64,000 nt of DNA from Neisseria dentiae (GCF_024580525.1 NZ_JANIKQ010000010.1:39396-103395); one strand, 5' to 3'; numbered from the stretch's first letter, positions 1 through 9,195 are shown. The notes: generated by a model from the letters alone, not told the origin. Translations and numbers: made by a program.

Positions 1-3000
1 TTGACATAGGCGTTATACGACATATTGGAAAACTCGAGGGTTTCTTCTTTTTTGTAATCACCGGTGAAGCCTGCGGAGGTGTGCGCCATACCGAGGGTGT
101 GGGTTACTTCGTGCAGCACGGTGTAGTGGACGAACTCTTTGCCCCACGACATATAGTTGTGGCGGCTGTTCCACGCAATCAGGCCGCCGTTGTAGGCGAT
201 GGCCGATGCGCTTTCAAAACCGTTGGTCAGGTTGCCCATGAAATAGTTGGTGTTGGCTTCGGCCATGCTGCCGACTTCAACGAATTCGATATTGGTTACG
301 GCGCTGATTTCTTTATAAGCGTTGCGCACGATTTCCTGCAAATCCGACGAATAGGTGCTCATCGTGCTGCGGTCGATATAGTTATTGTAATTCTCGGGCA
401 GACCGGCAATTTCGTCGAGCGTCATAAAGTGGTATTTGATCACGGCGGGGCCGTCGGTGTTGCCGCCGAAGGTGATGCCGTAGCTGCCGCCGTTGAGACT
501 GCCGGTTTTCTGGATGAAATACGGGAAGTTATACCCTTCGGCGGTGTGGTCGCTGTTAACCGCCGCAGCGCTGATTTTGCCGTGCGCGCTGACGAACGCG
601 CCGCTGTTTTGATTCGGTGTGGCATAGGTTTCGCTGTCGGCAACGGTGATGCTGCCGCCTGCGCCATCGGTGGCGCTCAACACGGCGCGCACGGTGTGGG
701 TTTCGGCGTTTGCCAAGTCTTCCGTCAGCACTTTGGCGCTGAAGGTAAGGTCGTCGCTAACGCGCGCGGTGTAGATTCTGCCGCCCGCTTCCAGCGTTAC
801 GGTATCGCCCGCTTTGGCGCTGCCGCCCACCGTGCCGCTAATCAGGGTTTGCCCGGCTTCGGCTCCGGCCACTACATACAGGCCGTCTGAATTCTGTTCG
901 ATATAGGGGCTGTCGAACGTAACCGATTTCACCTGCACTTGCGCGTAACGTGAAAGCGTGTTGATGCGGTAGGCATTGCTGCCGGTTTCCACCAAATCAA
1001 GCAGATTCGGGTCGGCATCCACTTTAAAAGCCAGCGTTTGGCCGTTTAACGCCGCCAATTCTCGGGTAGGGATATCCAGATAAAAACTGCGGTCGGCCTT
1101 AACGCCTGCGGTGTAGCTTTTATCGCCTATGGTTACGGTGATTTGGCGCAGCCTTTCGCTGTTCAGGCCTTCGGCAAACACGCCGTCAACCTCGATTATG
1201 CCGCCGATGCGGGTGGTGTCGGCCTGCGGCAGAGCTACGCCGAAACTACTGCCGATTCGGGTGATGTCGATGCTGGCGGCGGCTTCGGCGGCCACTCCGT
1301 AGCTGCGCGCGGTAACGGCTTCGGCACCGTTTAACCCGTTCACGGCAGCCTGCACGGCGTAGCCGCCGGCCGCAAGCAGTTTTTCGGCTGCCACCAACGC
1401 GCTGAAGCTGTAATCGCCGTTTACTTCGGCGCGTACGGCTTCGCCGCCCACCGTTAATGTTACGGTTTGGCCGGGCTGGGCGTCGGCTCCCGACACGCGG
1501 CCGGAAATTTCGATTGTTTGCCCGGCTTCGGTTACGTTGATTAAATCGTCGGCAGTAACCGCATTGAGGCTGATGCCGATATCGCCCGACTGTATGCTGT
1601 AGCCGAGGCTGGTTCGGGCGGAACCGGTGTTGCCGGCATCGTCGGCTGTGTTAACGGCGGCATGAATCACGGGCACGGCGGCTGCGGCCAGCAAGGCACC
1701 GGATACGTTAACGGCAAACGCGCCGCTGCCGTCAACGGCGGCTTCATGGCTGCTGCCGTTAACGGTTAAGGTAACGGTGTCGCCCGCCTTGAATTCGCCG
1801 CCTACTCTGCCCGACACGGTTACTTCGCCGCTTTTTTCGCCGCTGCCGATGATATTGCCTGCGGCGATGTCGTTTAATTCGATGGTCGGCACGGGTGCAA
1901 CGGTGTCCACATCATAGCTGCCGCTTGCCGTGTGTTCGGCGGTGTTACCGTAAATATCGGCTGCGCTAACGTGGGCGCTGATGTTCAGACGGCCTTCGCT
2001 GCCGGCCAGCGCGGTGGCGGGCAGTTCCAATATCCAGTTGCCGTCTGAAAGCACCGGCGTGTAGGCGGTGCCGTTTACGGTAACGGCAACGGTTATGCTG
2101 CTCTCGGCAACGGTATTGCCTGCGGTGAGCGTGCCTGTAATCAAAACGGTTTGGGAAAGACCGGCCGCATTCACGGCTTTGCCGCCGTTGATGCTGCCGA
2201 TGCCGATTTCGATTTCGATTTCTGGCGGCACGGTTTGATAAATATAGCCTTGTGTGGCAACCGCAACTTCGGCGGTGCGCCCGGCCTTATCTTTAACCGC
2301 ACCTGTTGCGCTCACTTCGGTGTTGGCCGCCATCACTTCGGCCGGCACTTCCACGCTGAACGTTACGCCTTTCAGCTCGGCGCGGTATTCGTTGCCACCC
2401 ACGGTAACGGTTACCGACTGCACGTCGTCGCCGTCGGCCAAGCGGGTAACTTTGCCGGAAACGGTAACCGCCGCCTGCGCCGCTTCGCTGCGGTTGAGCA
2501 CGTTGTCGCCCGTTATCGCGTTGAACACGATCACGCCTGCGGGCGGGGTTTTGTCGAGAAAGATCATGCGGGAAGCGCTGGCGTTGCCGCTGCCTTCGTT
2601 GCCTGCCTCATCGATGCGCGGCACGCTGGTAATAACGGCATAGCGGCCTTCTGTACCGTTGGGGAACACGCGGGCGGTGTCCACTTCGACGCTGTAAGTG
2701 CCGTCGGCCTGCACGGTGGCGGTATATTCGATTTTGTTAACGCTTACGGTTACGGTGGCGCCCGTTTTGCCGTCGGTTACTTTGCCCGAAACCGTGAGGG
2801 TGGCCTGCTCCAGATCGTTGCCGTCCACCACGTTGTCGCCCGTTACTGCGTCGATGGTAATCGCGGTGTTGTTCGTAAAATCTACGCTGTATGCCTGCGA
2901 ATCGGAAACCGTTACCGCTATTCCGTCGTCGCCCGTGGCGCTAACCGATGCGGTGAGCGTGCCAGTGGCGCTGCGGGTGTTGTTGTTGATGCCGAAGAAG

Positions 3001-5240
3001 GCTGCGCCCACATTCGTGCTGAACAGGCCGTCTGAAACCACGGCGGTGGTGCGCTGCGTGCCCACGCTCAAGGTAACTTCGGCACCGTTTTCCACGTTTT
3101 CCACGCGGCCGGAAAGGGTAATGGCGTTGCTGTTGGCTTCGGCTTTGCCAATGATGCCGTCGCCGGCAACCTTATCGAGCGTGATCACGGGCGCAGGCAC
3201 GGCATTGAGATAGCTGCGGGTGTGTTCCGCCGTGCCGATATTGCCGGCCGCATCAATCACTTCGGCGCGCACGGCCACTTCGTTTGCCGCCGCCAGCTGC
3301 CCGGCCGGAATATCGGCGCGGTAGCCGTTGCCGTTCACTTCGGCGGTATAATCCGCACCATTCACGCGCACGGTAACGCTGCTGATCCGCTCATCGGGCT
3401 GCACGCCCGTTACCGTGCCCGAAACCGTGTGGGTGGTTTGCGCACGCTCGGCGCGGTTGAGCACATCATCGCCCGCAATCACATCAATCGAAACCGCCAC
3501 GTCGGGCGCCTGCAAATCGCGGGTATAGCTTTGGCTGGTTTCGACGGTGGCGGTGTTGCCCGCATCGTCGGCAGAAGTTACGCTGGCTTTCACAATATTG
3601 TAATTGCCGGTTTTCATATCGGCGCCGGAAAAATCCACCGAAAAACCGCCGTCTTTCACCTTTGCCCAAAGATTGATCCAGTTGACCGTGCCGCAGCTTT
3701 CGCAGCCGCACGACACCAGCACGCTTTCGCCGTCGGCCACGTCGGTTACTTTGCCGTTTACCGTTACCGTGCCTTCCGCTTCGCGGATGTTGAGCACATT
3801 ATCACCGGCGATTTTGTCCAAACTGATGGCGGGGCGGTATTCGGTATCGACACGGTAGGCGCGATCCGCCGTGGCGGCGGCGCTGTTTTGCGCGTTGTCG
3901 GAAGTGGTGAGCGCAGCCGATACTTTGCCGTGGTTGAGCAGGGTTTTGGTGTCCACCGCCACTGCAAACGCGCCGTCCGCAACCGTACCGCGGTAGCTCG
4001 CTTCGCCCACCGCCAACACGATTTCGTCGTTTTCGCGGGCGTTTTCCACCGTGCCCGAAACCACCGTGGTTTCGGTTTGGGATTCGGCCAGATTGATGAT
4101 GTCGTCTTGCGCGATGGCATCGAAACGGATAATAGGCGCGGCGATTTCAGTATCGACCGCATAAGTTTTCACCGCAGACGCTTCGACAGTGTTGCCCGCC
4201 GCATCAGCCGTTTGAACGGATGCGCGGACTTCGCCGGCGGCGGCCAAAACCGCGCCCTCAACCGCCACGCTGAACGTGCCGTTCTGCACGGTTGCGGTGT
4301 AGCTCCGGCCGCCGACGGCAACCGTAACTTCATTTCCGTCGAGAACGTTTTCAACCGTGCCGGATACTGTTACCCAAGCCTGCGATTCGGCAGCGTTAAC
4401 GATGTCGTCGCCCGCCAGCGTATGCAAAACAATCACCGGCTGCGGTAGTGTAACTGCGGGGACAGAAGGTTTCTCCGTTGCCCCGGCTGTTTCAGACGAC
4501 TGTTCGGGTTCAGTTGCAGGCGCAGACGGTTCCTCCGCTGTTCCAACCGTTTCAGACGGCTGTTCAGATTCGGTTGCGGGTGCAGACGGTTCCTCCGCTG
4601 TTCCAACCGTTTCAGACGGCTGCTCGGGTTCTGTTGCGGGCGCGGACGGTTCTTCCGTGTTTCCAGCCGTTTCAGACGGCTGCTCGGGTTCTATTGCCGG
4701 TGCAGAGGGTACGGACGGTGCAGCGGGCTGGGAAGCGGTTTCCGAAGCGTTCTGCACGGCGGCAGGTTGCGCTTGTGCCGCACCGTCTGCCGTGTCATCG
4801 CCGCGCCGCGCAGCAGTCAAACCCACTGCGGCCAGGCCCGAAGCTACCACTGCCGCGCCCCATAACTTCGCGCCGCTCATGCCGCCTCCCACGGCCACTT
4901 CTTCGGCCACAAGCTGCGCCGCCTGCTGCCACGCCGCTTCATCTGCGGCGGTGGCAAACGTGTTGCCCGCCTGCACGGTGTATTGCTGGTTTTGTATCGG
5001 CAAGCTCGTGCGGTAGCCTTGCAACACCAAATCGGGCGTGCTGCCGCGCGTTTCACTGGTATACACCCACAAATCGTCGCCCACCCACTCGACATCAGGC
5101 TGCGCCACCAAGTTGCCTTGCTCATCTAACAGTTGATACGCCGTGCCGGGCTGCGCCTGCACGGTGGCGGGCTGGTCGGGCTGTATCTTCACGGTTTCCG
5201 TTTTGCCGTTGCGGGTGATGTTGAGTGTGTAAGCTTTCAT
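1..5240 (-). CDS. Bap-like Ig-repeat surface protein with a metzincin protease domain (C-terminus beyond the window)
   Basis: The frame is open for at least 1,746 codons and runs off the left edge. The ATG gives MKAYTLNITRNGKT, like the prefix domain of type I-secreted Bap/BapA adhesins, with no classical signal peptide. A hydrophobic stretch (about residues 126-146) precedes a Pro/Glu/Ser-rich segment of 20-residue repeats. About twelve Ig-like domains of roughly 100 residues follow, with a recurring core of the type D-x-I-A-G-D-x-x-x-N and V-S-G-x-V and a Y-x-V-D-T end. From about residue 1540 the sequence changes to a metzincin domain: zinc site HEVTHTLGMAH at residues 1710-1720 (pattern HExxHxxGxxH) and a Met-turn SNMSY around M1740. 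Adhesin and protease parts share one uninterrupted frame. I infer a secreted or surface adhesin-protease. The C-terminal secretion signal and any exporter lie outside the window. Confidence 0.85.
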   Translation of the reverse strand, partial: MKAYTLNITRNGKTETVKIQPDQPATVQAQPGTAYQLLDEQGNLVAQPDVEWVGDDLWVYTSETRGSTPDLVLQGYRTSLPIQNQQYTVQAGNTFATAADEAAWQQAAQLVAEEVAVGGGMSGAKLWGAAVVASGLAAVGLTAARRGDDTADGAAQAQPAAVQNASETASQPAAPSVPSAPAIEPEQPSETAGNTEEPSAPATEPEQPSETVGTAEEPSAPATESEQPSETVGTAEEPSAPATEPEQSSETAGATEKPSVPAVTLPQPVIVLHTLAGDDIVNAAESQAWVTVSGTVENVLDGNEVTVAVGGRSYTATVQNGTFSVAVEGAVLAAAGEVRASVQTADAAGNTVEASAVKTYAVDTEIAAPIIRFDAIAQDDIINLAESQTETTVVSGTVENARENDEIVLAVGEASYRGTVADGAFAVAVDTKTLLNHGKVSAALTTSDNAQNSAAATADRAYRVDTEYRPAISLDKIAGDNVLNIREAEGTVTVNGKVTDVADGESVLVSCGCESCGTVNWINLWAKVKDGGFSVDFSGADMKTGNYNIVKASVTSADDAGNTATVETSQSYTRDLQAPDVAVSIDVIAGDDVLNRAERAQTTHTVSGTVTGVQPDERISSVTVRVNGADYTAEVNGNGYRADIPAGQLAAANEVAVRAEVIDAAGNIGTAEHTRSYLNAVPAPVITLDKVAGDGIIGKAEANSNAITLSGRVENVENGAEVTLSVGTQRTTAVVSDGLFSTNVGAAFFGINNNTRSATGTLTASVSATGDDGIAVTVSDSQAYSVDFTNNTAITIDAVTGDNVVDGNDLEQATLTVSGKVTDGKTGATVTVSVNKIEYTATVQADGTYSVEVDTARVFPNGTEGRYAVITSVPRIDEAGNEGSGNASASRMIFLDKTPPAGVIVFNAITGDNVLNRSEAAQAAVTVSGKVTRLADGDDVQSVTVTVGGNEYRAELKGVTFSVEVPAEVMAANTEVSATGAVKDKAGRTAEVAVATQGYIYQTVPPEIEIEIGIGSINGGKAVNAAGLSQTVLITGTLTAGNTVAESSITVAVTVNGTAYTPVLSDGNWILELPATALAGSEGRLNISAHVSAADIYGNTAEHTASGSYDVDTVAPVPTIELNDIAAGNIIGSGEKSGEVTVSGRVGGEFKAGDTVTLTVNGSSHEAAVDGSGAFAVNVSGALLAAAAVPVIHAAVNTADDAGNTGSARTSLGYSIQSGDIGISLNAVTADDLINVTEAGQTIEISGRVSGADAQPGQTVTLTVGGEAVRAEVNGDYSFSALVAAEKLLAAGGYAVQAAVNGLNGAEAVTARSYGVAAEAAASIDITRIGSSFGVALPQADTTRIGGIIEVDGVFAEGLNSERLRQITVTIGDKSYTAGVKADRSFYLDIPTRELAALNGQTLAFKVDADPNLLDLVETGSNAYRINTLSRYAQVQVKSVTFDSPYIEQNSDGLYVVAGAEAGQTLISGTVGGSAKAGDTVTLEAGGRIYTARVSDDLTFSAKVLTEDLANAETHTVRAVLSATDGAGGSITVADSETYATPNQNSGAFVSAHGKISAAAVNSDHTAEGYNFPYFIQKTGSLNGGSYGITFGGNTDGPAVIKYHFMTLDEIAGLPENYNNYIDRSTMSTYSSDLQEIVRNAYKEISAVTNIEFVEVGSMAEANTNYFMGNLTNGFESASAIAYNGGLIAWNSRHNYMSWGKEFVHYTVLHEVTHTLGMAHTSAGFTGDYKKEETLEFSNMSYNAYV
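4441..4710 (-). repeat. 60-bp tandem coding repeat carrying DUS cores
   Basis: Four units with an exact 60-bp period lie inside the Bap-like gene. The core ttcagacggc (reverse complement of GCCGTCTGAA) is at 4551, 4611 and 4671, and a variant, ttcagacgac, is at 4491. On the coding strand each unit gives a 20-residue repeat containing QPSET, and the DUS core encodes that peptide. Copy number could vary by slippage. Confidence 0.85.
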
Positions 5241-5585
5241 AGGTTTTCCGTAAAATAATGTGAAATACGTTTTATTAGAGCTGTCCATTATAGATTAAAG
5301 TTTGCCGACCGGAAGATATTCGGTATCGTTTTTAAAATAAACGGCATAAATTGACATAAAATAACAACAGTAACCATCATGTTATTTATATTTTGACCAG
5401 TTATTCAAATAGCCTATTTCGAATTTCGACTGCTTACTTTCGCCCCGAGGCCGTCTGAAAACATATTTTTCGATGCTTATTGCAGGATATCATTGAGATT
5501 AACAGCGTATTGGAATAATATTAGCCGTTGAAACACCCGAATACGCCACACAGCCACTACAATCGGAAAATAACGGAGAACCGCC
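5241..5585. promoter_or_regulatory. Divergent intergenic region between the Bap-like gene and nadR
   Basis: There is no gene here. On the minus strand a TATAAT box (5287-5292) sits about 40 bases upstream of the Bap-like start, with a poor -35. On the plus strand TTGACA (5351-5356) is a possible -35 towards nadR, without a clear -10 at the right distance. A full AGGCCGTCTGAA lies at 5448-5459. NadR-type regulators often control divergent surface genes, so this region is a reasonable place for its operator. I could not identify a convincing palindrome. Confidence 0.4.
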
Positions 5586-6029
5586 ATGCCTCACCCCTCG
5601 AAGCACGCATCTATGAACATCAGCCTGATTCAGGCGCGCGAAGCCCTGATGACGCAGTTCCGCCCCATTCTGCACAACGTCGGCCTCACCGATCAGCAAT
5701 GGCGCATCATCCGCCTTTTGGCCGAAAACGGCACACTGGATTTCCAAGACCTGGCCAACCAAGCCTGCATTCTGCGCCCCAGCCTCACCGGCATCCTCAC
5801 CCGCCTTGAAAAAGCCGACCTTCTGGTGCGCCTGAAGCCTTCCAACGACCAGCGCCGCGTTTATTTGAAACTCACCGCCGAGGGCGAACAACTCTACCAC
5901 TCGCTCGGCGCCGAAGTCGACAAATGCTACGACCGCATCGAAACCGTGTTTTCAAAAGAAAAAATGCTGCAACTGCAAAGCCTTCTGGCCGAACTCTCCC
6001 ACATCGGCGAGCATCTCGACAAACCATAA
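5586..6029 (+). CDS. nadR: MarR-family regulator, NadR/FarR type
   Basis: A 147-residue MarR-family winged-helix repressor. From memory it is closely similar along its length to the neisserial regulator called FarR or NadR, including the recognition-helix region around ILRPSLTGILTRLE (about residues 60-73) and the wing around SNDQRRVYLKL. In meningococcus this protein represses nadA and other surface genes and is released by 4-hydroxyphenylacetate. In gonococcus it represses the farAB efflux pump. The next gene, 10 bases downstream, is an HpaC-type flavin reductase, as beside meningococcal nadR, which supports the link to hydroxyphenylacetate sensing. The start follows a purine-rich site (cggagaa). 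Neither nadA nor farAB is in the window, so its local target is unknown. The divergent Bap-like gene is a candidate by position only. Confidence 0.85.
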   Translation: MPHPSKHASMNISLIQAREALMTQFRPILHNVGLTDQQWRIIRLLAENGTLDFQDLANQACILRPSLTGILTRLEKADLLVRLKPSNDQRRVYLKLTAEGEQLYHSLGAEVDKCYDRIETVFSKEKMLQLQSLLAELSHIGEHLDKP

Positions 6030-6039
6030 CCCCTACGCC

Positions 6040-6549
6040 ATGACCGACACACACACCGCAACACACCCCCTGCAACAACCTTTCCGCGACGCCATGGCCT
6101 CATGCGCCGCCGGCGTGCACGTTATCACCACCGACGGCAGCGCGGGGCGTTACGGCATCACCATGACCGCCGTCGCCCCCATCACCGACGAACCGCCCAC
6201 CGTGCTGCTGTGCATCAACCGCCAGTCGGCCATCATCCCCATACTTTCTGCCAACAGCCATTTGTGTATCAACGTACTGTCCGCCCACCAGCAAGACATC
6301 GCCGAACACTTCGCCGGCCTCACCCCGCTGTCGCCCGAAGAACGCTTCGAATACCACATCTGGCACCGCGGCCAAACCGGCCAGCTGCAAGTGGAAGGCG
6401 CACTCGCCCACCTGCACGGCAAAATCACCGCCCAACACGACATCGGTACCCACCATGTGTTTTATGTGGAAATCGGCGAAATCAAAGTACACGACACCAC
6501 CGCCCCCGCCTTGGTTTACTTTCGCAGAAACTTCAACAGCCTGACATAA
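6040..6549 (+). CDS. hpaC: HpaC-like flavin reductase
   Basis: A 169-residue flavin reductase-domain protein. Family members supply reduced FMN or FAD to a two-component monooxygenase, classically 4-hydroxyphenylacetate 3-monooxygenase. The N-terminal part (FRDAMASCAAGVHVITT) and the following GRYGITMTAVAP segment, in the usual place for flavin contact, are typical, and the length fits. It begins 10 bases after nadR and is probably co-transcribed. No HpaB-type oxygenase is present nearby, so either it serves a distant partner or it is a general flavin reductase. An inverted DUS pair follows as terminator. Confidence 0.8.
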   Translation: MTDTHTATHPLQQPFRDAMASCAAGVHVITTDGSAGRYGITMTAVAPITDEPPTVLLCINRQSAIIPILSANSHLCINVLSAHQQDIAEHFAGLTPLSPEERFEYHIWHRGQTGQLQVEGALAHLHGKITAQHDIGTHHVFYVEIGEIKVHDTTAPALVYFRRNFNSLT

Positions 6550-6552
6550 AGC

Positions 6553-6586
6553 AAGGCCGTCTGAAAAAACGTTTTCAGACGGCCTT
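6553..6586. terminator. Inverted DUS terminator after hpaC
   Basis: AAGGCCGTCTGAAAA and its reverse complement are separated by 4 bases and followed by a T-containing stretch. It is placed 4 bases after the hpaC stop, the usual neisserial arrangement. Confidence 0.8.
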
Positions 6587-6706
6587 GTTGCCAAACGCCA
6601 AAAAGCGCCGCACTGCTCTCTCACTCAAACAGCACGGGCTTCCGCTATACGGCAAGTGCTTCTTTACGCTACAATCCCTCCAACAGCCACCCGCCGTGCA
6701 ACGCTT

Positions 6707-7174
6707 ATGAAATGCCCTTTCTGCCACAACCCCAACACCCAAGTTACCGATTCGCGGCTTTTGGAAGAAACCAACAGCATCCGCCGCCGCCGCCGCTGCC
6801 CCGCCTGCGGGCAGCGTTTCGGCACGTTTGAAACGGTGGAAATGCGTATGCCGCAGATTATCAAAAGCACCGGCAGCCGCGTGGCGTTCAACCCCCACAA
6901 ACTGCGCACCAGCTTGGAGCGCGCGCTGCACAAACGCCCGATAGACGCGGAAACCATAGATGACACCGTTGCCCTTATCGAACAGCGTTTATACGGGCTG
7001 GGGCATAAAGAAGTATCGTCGCAGCTTGTGGGCGAAATGGCGATGGAAGAGCTGGCTAAAATCGACCAAGTGGCTTATGTGCGCTTCGCTTCGGTGTATA
7101 AGAGTTTCAACGATGTGTCGGAATTCACCCAAGCCATCGCCACCCTGCCCCAAGACAGCGAAGGCAAGCATTAA
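6707..7174 (+). CDS. nrdR: Transcriptional repressor NrdR
   Basis: A 155-residue NrdR. It has an N-terminal zinc ribbon with C3, C6, C31 and C34, an Arg run (RRRRR) just before the second CxxC, and then an ATP-cone domain. NrdR senses ATP and dATP and represses ribonucleotide reductase genes through NrdR boxes. I chose the ATG that gives MKCPFC because the zinc ribbon must begin there; a longer in-frame start 51 bases upstream would add a non-conserved tail. The following lipoprotein gene starts 60 bases later and could be on the same transcript. Confidence 0.95.
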   Translation: MKCPFCHNPNTQVTDSRLLEETNSIRRRRRCPACGQRFGTFETVEMRMPQIIKSTGSRVAFNPHKLRTSLERALHKRPIDAETIDDTVALIEQRLYGLGHKEVSSQLVGEMAMEELAKIDQVAYVRFASVYKSFNDVSEFTQAIATLPQDSEGKH

Positions 7175-7234
7175 GCGTTTAAGTTTGATATACTGAAAAC
7201 CGTTTTTTTCACAACACATACGGAACCTGATTTG

Positions 7235-7798
7235 ATGAAACCCCATGCTTTTGTTTTGGTTGCCGCCGCCGTTTTAGGTTTGGGCGCATGCAGCCAGAAA
7301 GTCGAAACTTCCGTGCCTGCCGGCAGCGCGCAGGCATCTGCGGCCTCCGATGCCGCATCCGTCGTGCAAACCCTCACCGGCAGCGACGGCAAAATCAGCA
7401 TCGTGATTCAGGGCAGTAATTTTGCCGATGCTTCGGGCGGCGAGCTGCCCGCAGGCGTAACCGCGGGAGAACTCACGCTGCTGCAACGCGACGACACCCG
7501 CGACATCACCCTGTATGTTGCCAACCTCGGCGCACCCAAAACCGATGCCAAAACCTATTTCGCCAACCTGAAAGCCGCGCTTGATGCCGACAAATCGCTG
7601 AGCGACGTGCAAACCGGCGCCGCCACCGACACGCGCATGAACTACCGCTTCGCCCAAAACGGTGCAGATAACGCGCTGCTGCGCGAAAACTGCATCGCCA
7701 TTTACGAAACCGGCCTGTATAACGTGTGCGCCTCGAGCAGCACCGCCAGCCAGGAAGAATTGGCGGCTGTTTTGAAAGAAGTGAATTTAGCGAAATAA
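7235..7798 (+). CDS. Putative lipoprotein of unknown function
   Basis: A 187-residue protein with a lipoprotein signal peptide: a hydrophobic N-terminus, then lipobox LGAC with the acylated cysteine at residue 19, then a Ser/Ala-rich linker. The mature part is mixed alpha/beta in character and contains two later cysteines (in ENC and VCA) that could form a disulfide. The ATG is preferred to an in-frame TTG directly before it. I do not recognise the family. It lies between nrdR and ribD without an obvious terminator on either side. It is probably anchored in the outer or inner membrane facing the periplasm. Confidence 0.75.
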   Translation: MKPHAFVLVAAAVLGLGACSQKVETSVPAGSAQASAASDAASVVQTLTGSDGKISIVIQGSNFADASGGELPAGVTAGELTLLQRDDTRDITLYVANLGAPKTDAKTYFANLKAALDADKSLSDVQTGAATDTRMNYRFAQNGADNALLRENCIAIYETGLYNVCASSSTASQEELAAVLKEVNLAK

Positions 7799-7971
7799 CG
7801 CCGTCATGCCGCCTGAAAACCGGAAACGCAGCAATGGCCGGTCAATACCGCAATGCGGCAACATGCAACAGTGCCGCTGCGGAAAGTTGATCCGGCAATA
7901 TGTGCGGCCGGTTTTCAGACGGCCTGAAACCTTTACAGCAGACACAAAACCCCAACCGAGGCCGTCTGAAA
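7799..7971 (+). other. Leader region before ribD with an inverted DUS pair
   Basis: No gene is present. Two DUS copies in opposite orientation (cores near 7913-7922 and 7960-7969) could pair around a loop of about 35 bases. The second copy ends directly at the ribD start codon. I do not see an FMN riboswitch. Confidence 0.45.
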
Positions 7972-9066
7972 ATGTTTGACGCAAACGATACGCAAATGAT
8001 GCACACCGCCCTTGCCCTCGCCAGACAAGGGCGTTTTTCCACTTCGCCCAATCCGCGCGTAGGCTGCGTGGTGGCGCACGGCACGCAGATTGTGGGGCAG
8101 GGTTTCCATGTGCGGGCGGGCGAACCCCATGCGGAAGTGCATGCCCTGCGTCAGGCCGGAGACATGGCGCGCGGCGCCACCGCCTATGTTACGCTGGAGC
8201 CTTGCAGCCACTACGGCCGCACCCCGCCCTGTGCCGAAGCGCTGATTCGGGCGGGCGTATCGCGCGTGGTAGCAGCCATGTCCGACCCCAATCCGCAGGT
8301 GGCGGGCAAAGGTTTGGCGATGCTGCGCGAAGCGGGCATACAGGTGGATTGCGGCCTGCTCGAAACCGAAGCGCGCGCCTTAAACCGAGGCTTTCTTTCG
8401 CGTATCGAGCGCGGCCGCCCCTTCGTGCGTTTGAAATGCGCCGCCAGCCTCGACGGCAAAACTGCGCTTTCAGACGGCCGCAGCCAATGGATTACCGGCC
8501 CCGAAGCGCGCGCCGACGTGCAAATACTGCGCGCCGAAAGCTGTGCCGTAATCACCGGCATCGGCACGGTGCTGGCCGACGATCCGCAACTGAACGTGCG
8601 CGCCTTTCCAACCCTGCGCCAGCCCGCCCGAGTGATTCTTGACAGCCGCCTGCAAACCCCGCTCTCCAGCCGCGTGGTGCAGGATGGCGGCAGCCCCACG
8701 CTCATTGCCACTTTAAACAATTGCCATCAATCTTTGCAAAACTACACAAAAAACCAACATTTGCAAATTTTAAGGCCGTCTGAAAGCAACCGGCGCATAA
8801 ACTTGCACCATCTACTGGTTTTACTGGCAGAAAAAGGCTACGGCGAAGTGATGGTGGAAGCCGGCGCCGTATTGGCAGGCGCATTCATCGAAGCCGGCCT
8901 GGTTGATGAAATCGTGCTCTACCAGGCACCGAAAATTTTAGGCGGAAACGGCAAGGGTTTGTTTTCTTTAGCGGAAAACCCGAAATCGCTTACCGAACCG
9001 CCGCTTTGGCAAACTGTGTCGGTAACGCCGTTGGGGAACGACATTAAATGGGTTTTGCAAAAATAA
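7972..9066 (+). CDS. ribD: Bifunctional riboflavin biosynthesis deaminase/reductase RibD
   Basis: A 364-residue two-domain enzyme. The N-terminal cytidine-deaminase-like domain has the zinc motif PHAEVHAL and the EPCSHYGRTPPC block. The C-terminal part is a dihydrofolate-reductase-like domain (LKCAASLDGKTA, EAGAVLAGAF, GGNGKGLF). It converts the first pyrimidine intermediate of riboflavin synthesis to 5-amino-6-ribitylamino-uracil phosphate, by deamination and then NADPH reduction. The ATG of MFDAND was chosen. It directly follows AGGCCGTCTGAAA, so the DUS occupies the place where a Shine-Dalgarno would be. An upstream in-frame ATG would add a tail unlike the family. A DUS core also lies within the coding sequence (LRPSESN). 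Confidence 0.95.
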   Translation: MFDANDTQMMHTALALARQGRFSTSPNPRVGCVVAHGTQIVGQGFHVRAGEPHAEVHALRQAGDMARGATAYVTLEPCSHYGRTPPCAEALIRAGVSRVVAAMSDPNPQVAGKGLAMLREAGIQVDCGLLETEARALNRGFLSRIERGRPFVRLKCAASLDGKTALSDGRSQWITGPEARADVQILRAESCAVITGIGTVLADDPQLNVRAFPTLRQPARVILDSRLQTPLSSRVVQDGGSPTLIATLNNCHQSLQNYTKNQHLQILRPSESNRRINLHHLLVLLAEKGYGEVMVEAGAVLAGAFIEAGLVDEIVLYQAPKILGGNGKGLFSLAENPKSLTEPPLWQTVSVTPLGNDIKWVLQK

Positions 9067-9166
9067 CCTGTTTTATTGTAAATATTTTGAAATATCACAC
9101 AGACGTTACTTTCACTACCGTCAAGATGCAAATTTTTGTAAACCGAATCCACGCCTTTCCAATACG

Positions 9167-9195
9167 AAACCGCCCGCCACCAAGCCGGGCGGTTT
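9167..9195 (+). terminator. Terminator downstream of ribD
   Basis: A perfect 10-bp stem (aaaccgcccg / cgggcggttt) with a 9-base loop ending in a T stretch, about 100 bases after the ribD stop. Confidence 0.8.

Noticed and set aside
81..5218. Several long open frames on the plus strand over the Bap-like gene
   Set aside because: They are antisense to a continuous 1,746-codon frame with clear domain motifs; the GC-rich repeats keep the other strand open.
7799..7971. FMN riboswitch upstream of ribD
   Set aside because: The region is only about 170 bases and shows none of the conserved RFN-element words; only DUS copies are visible.
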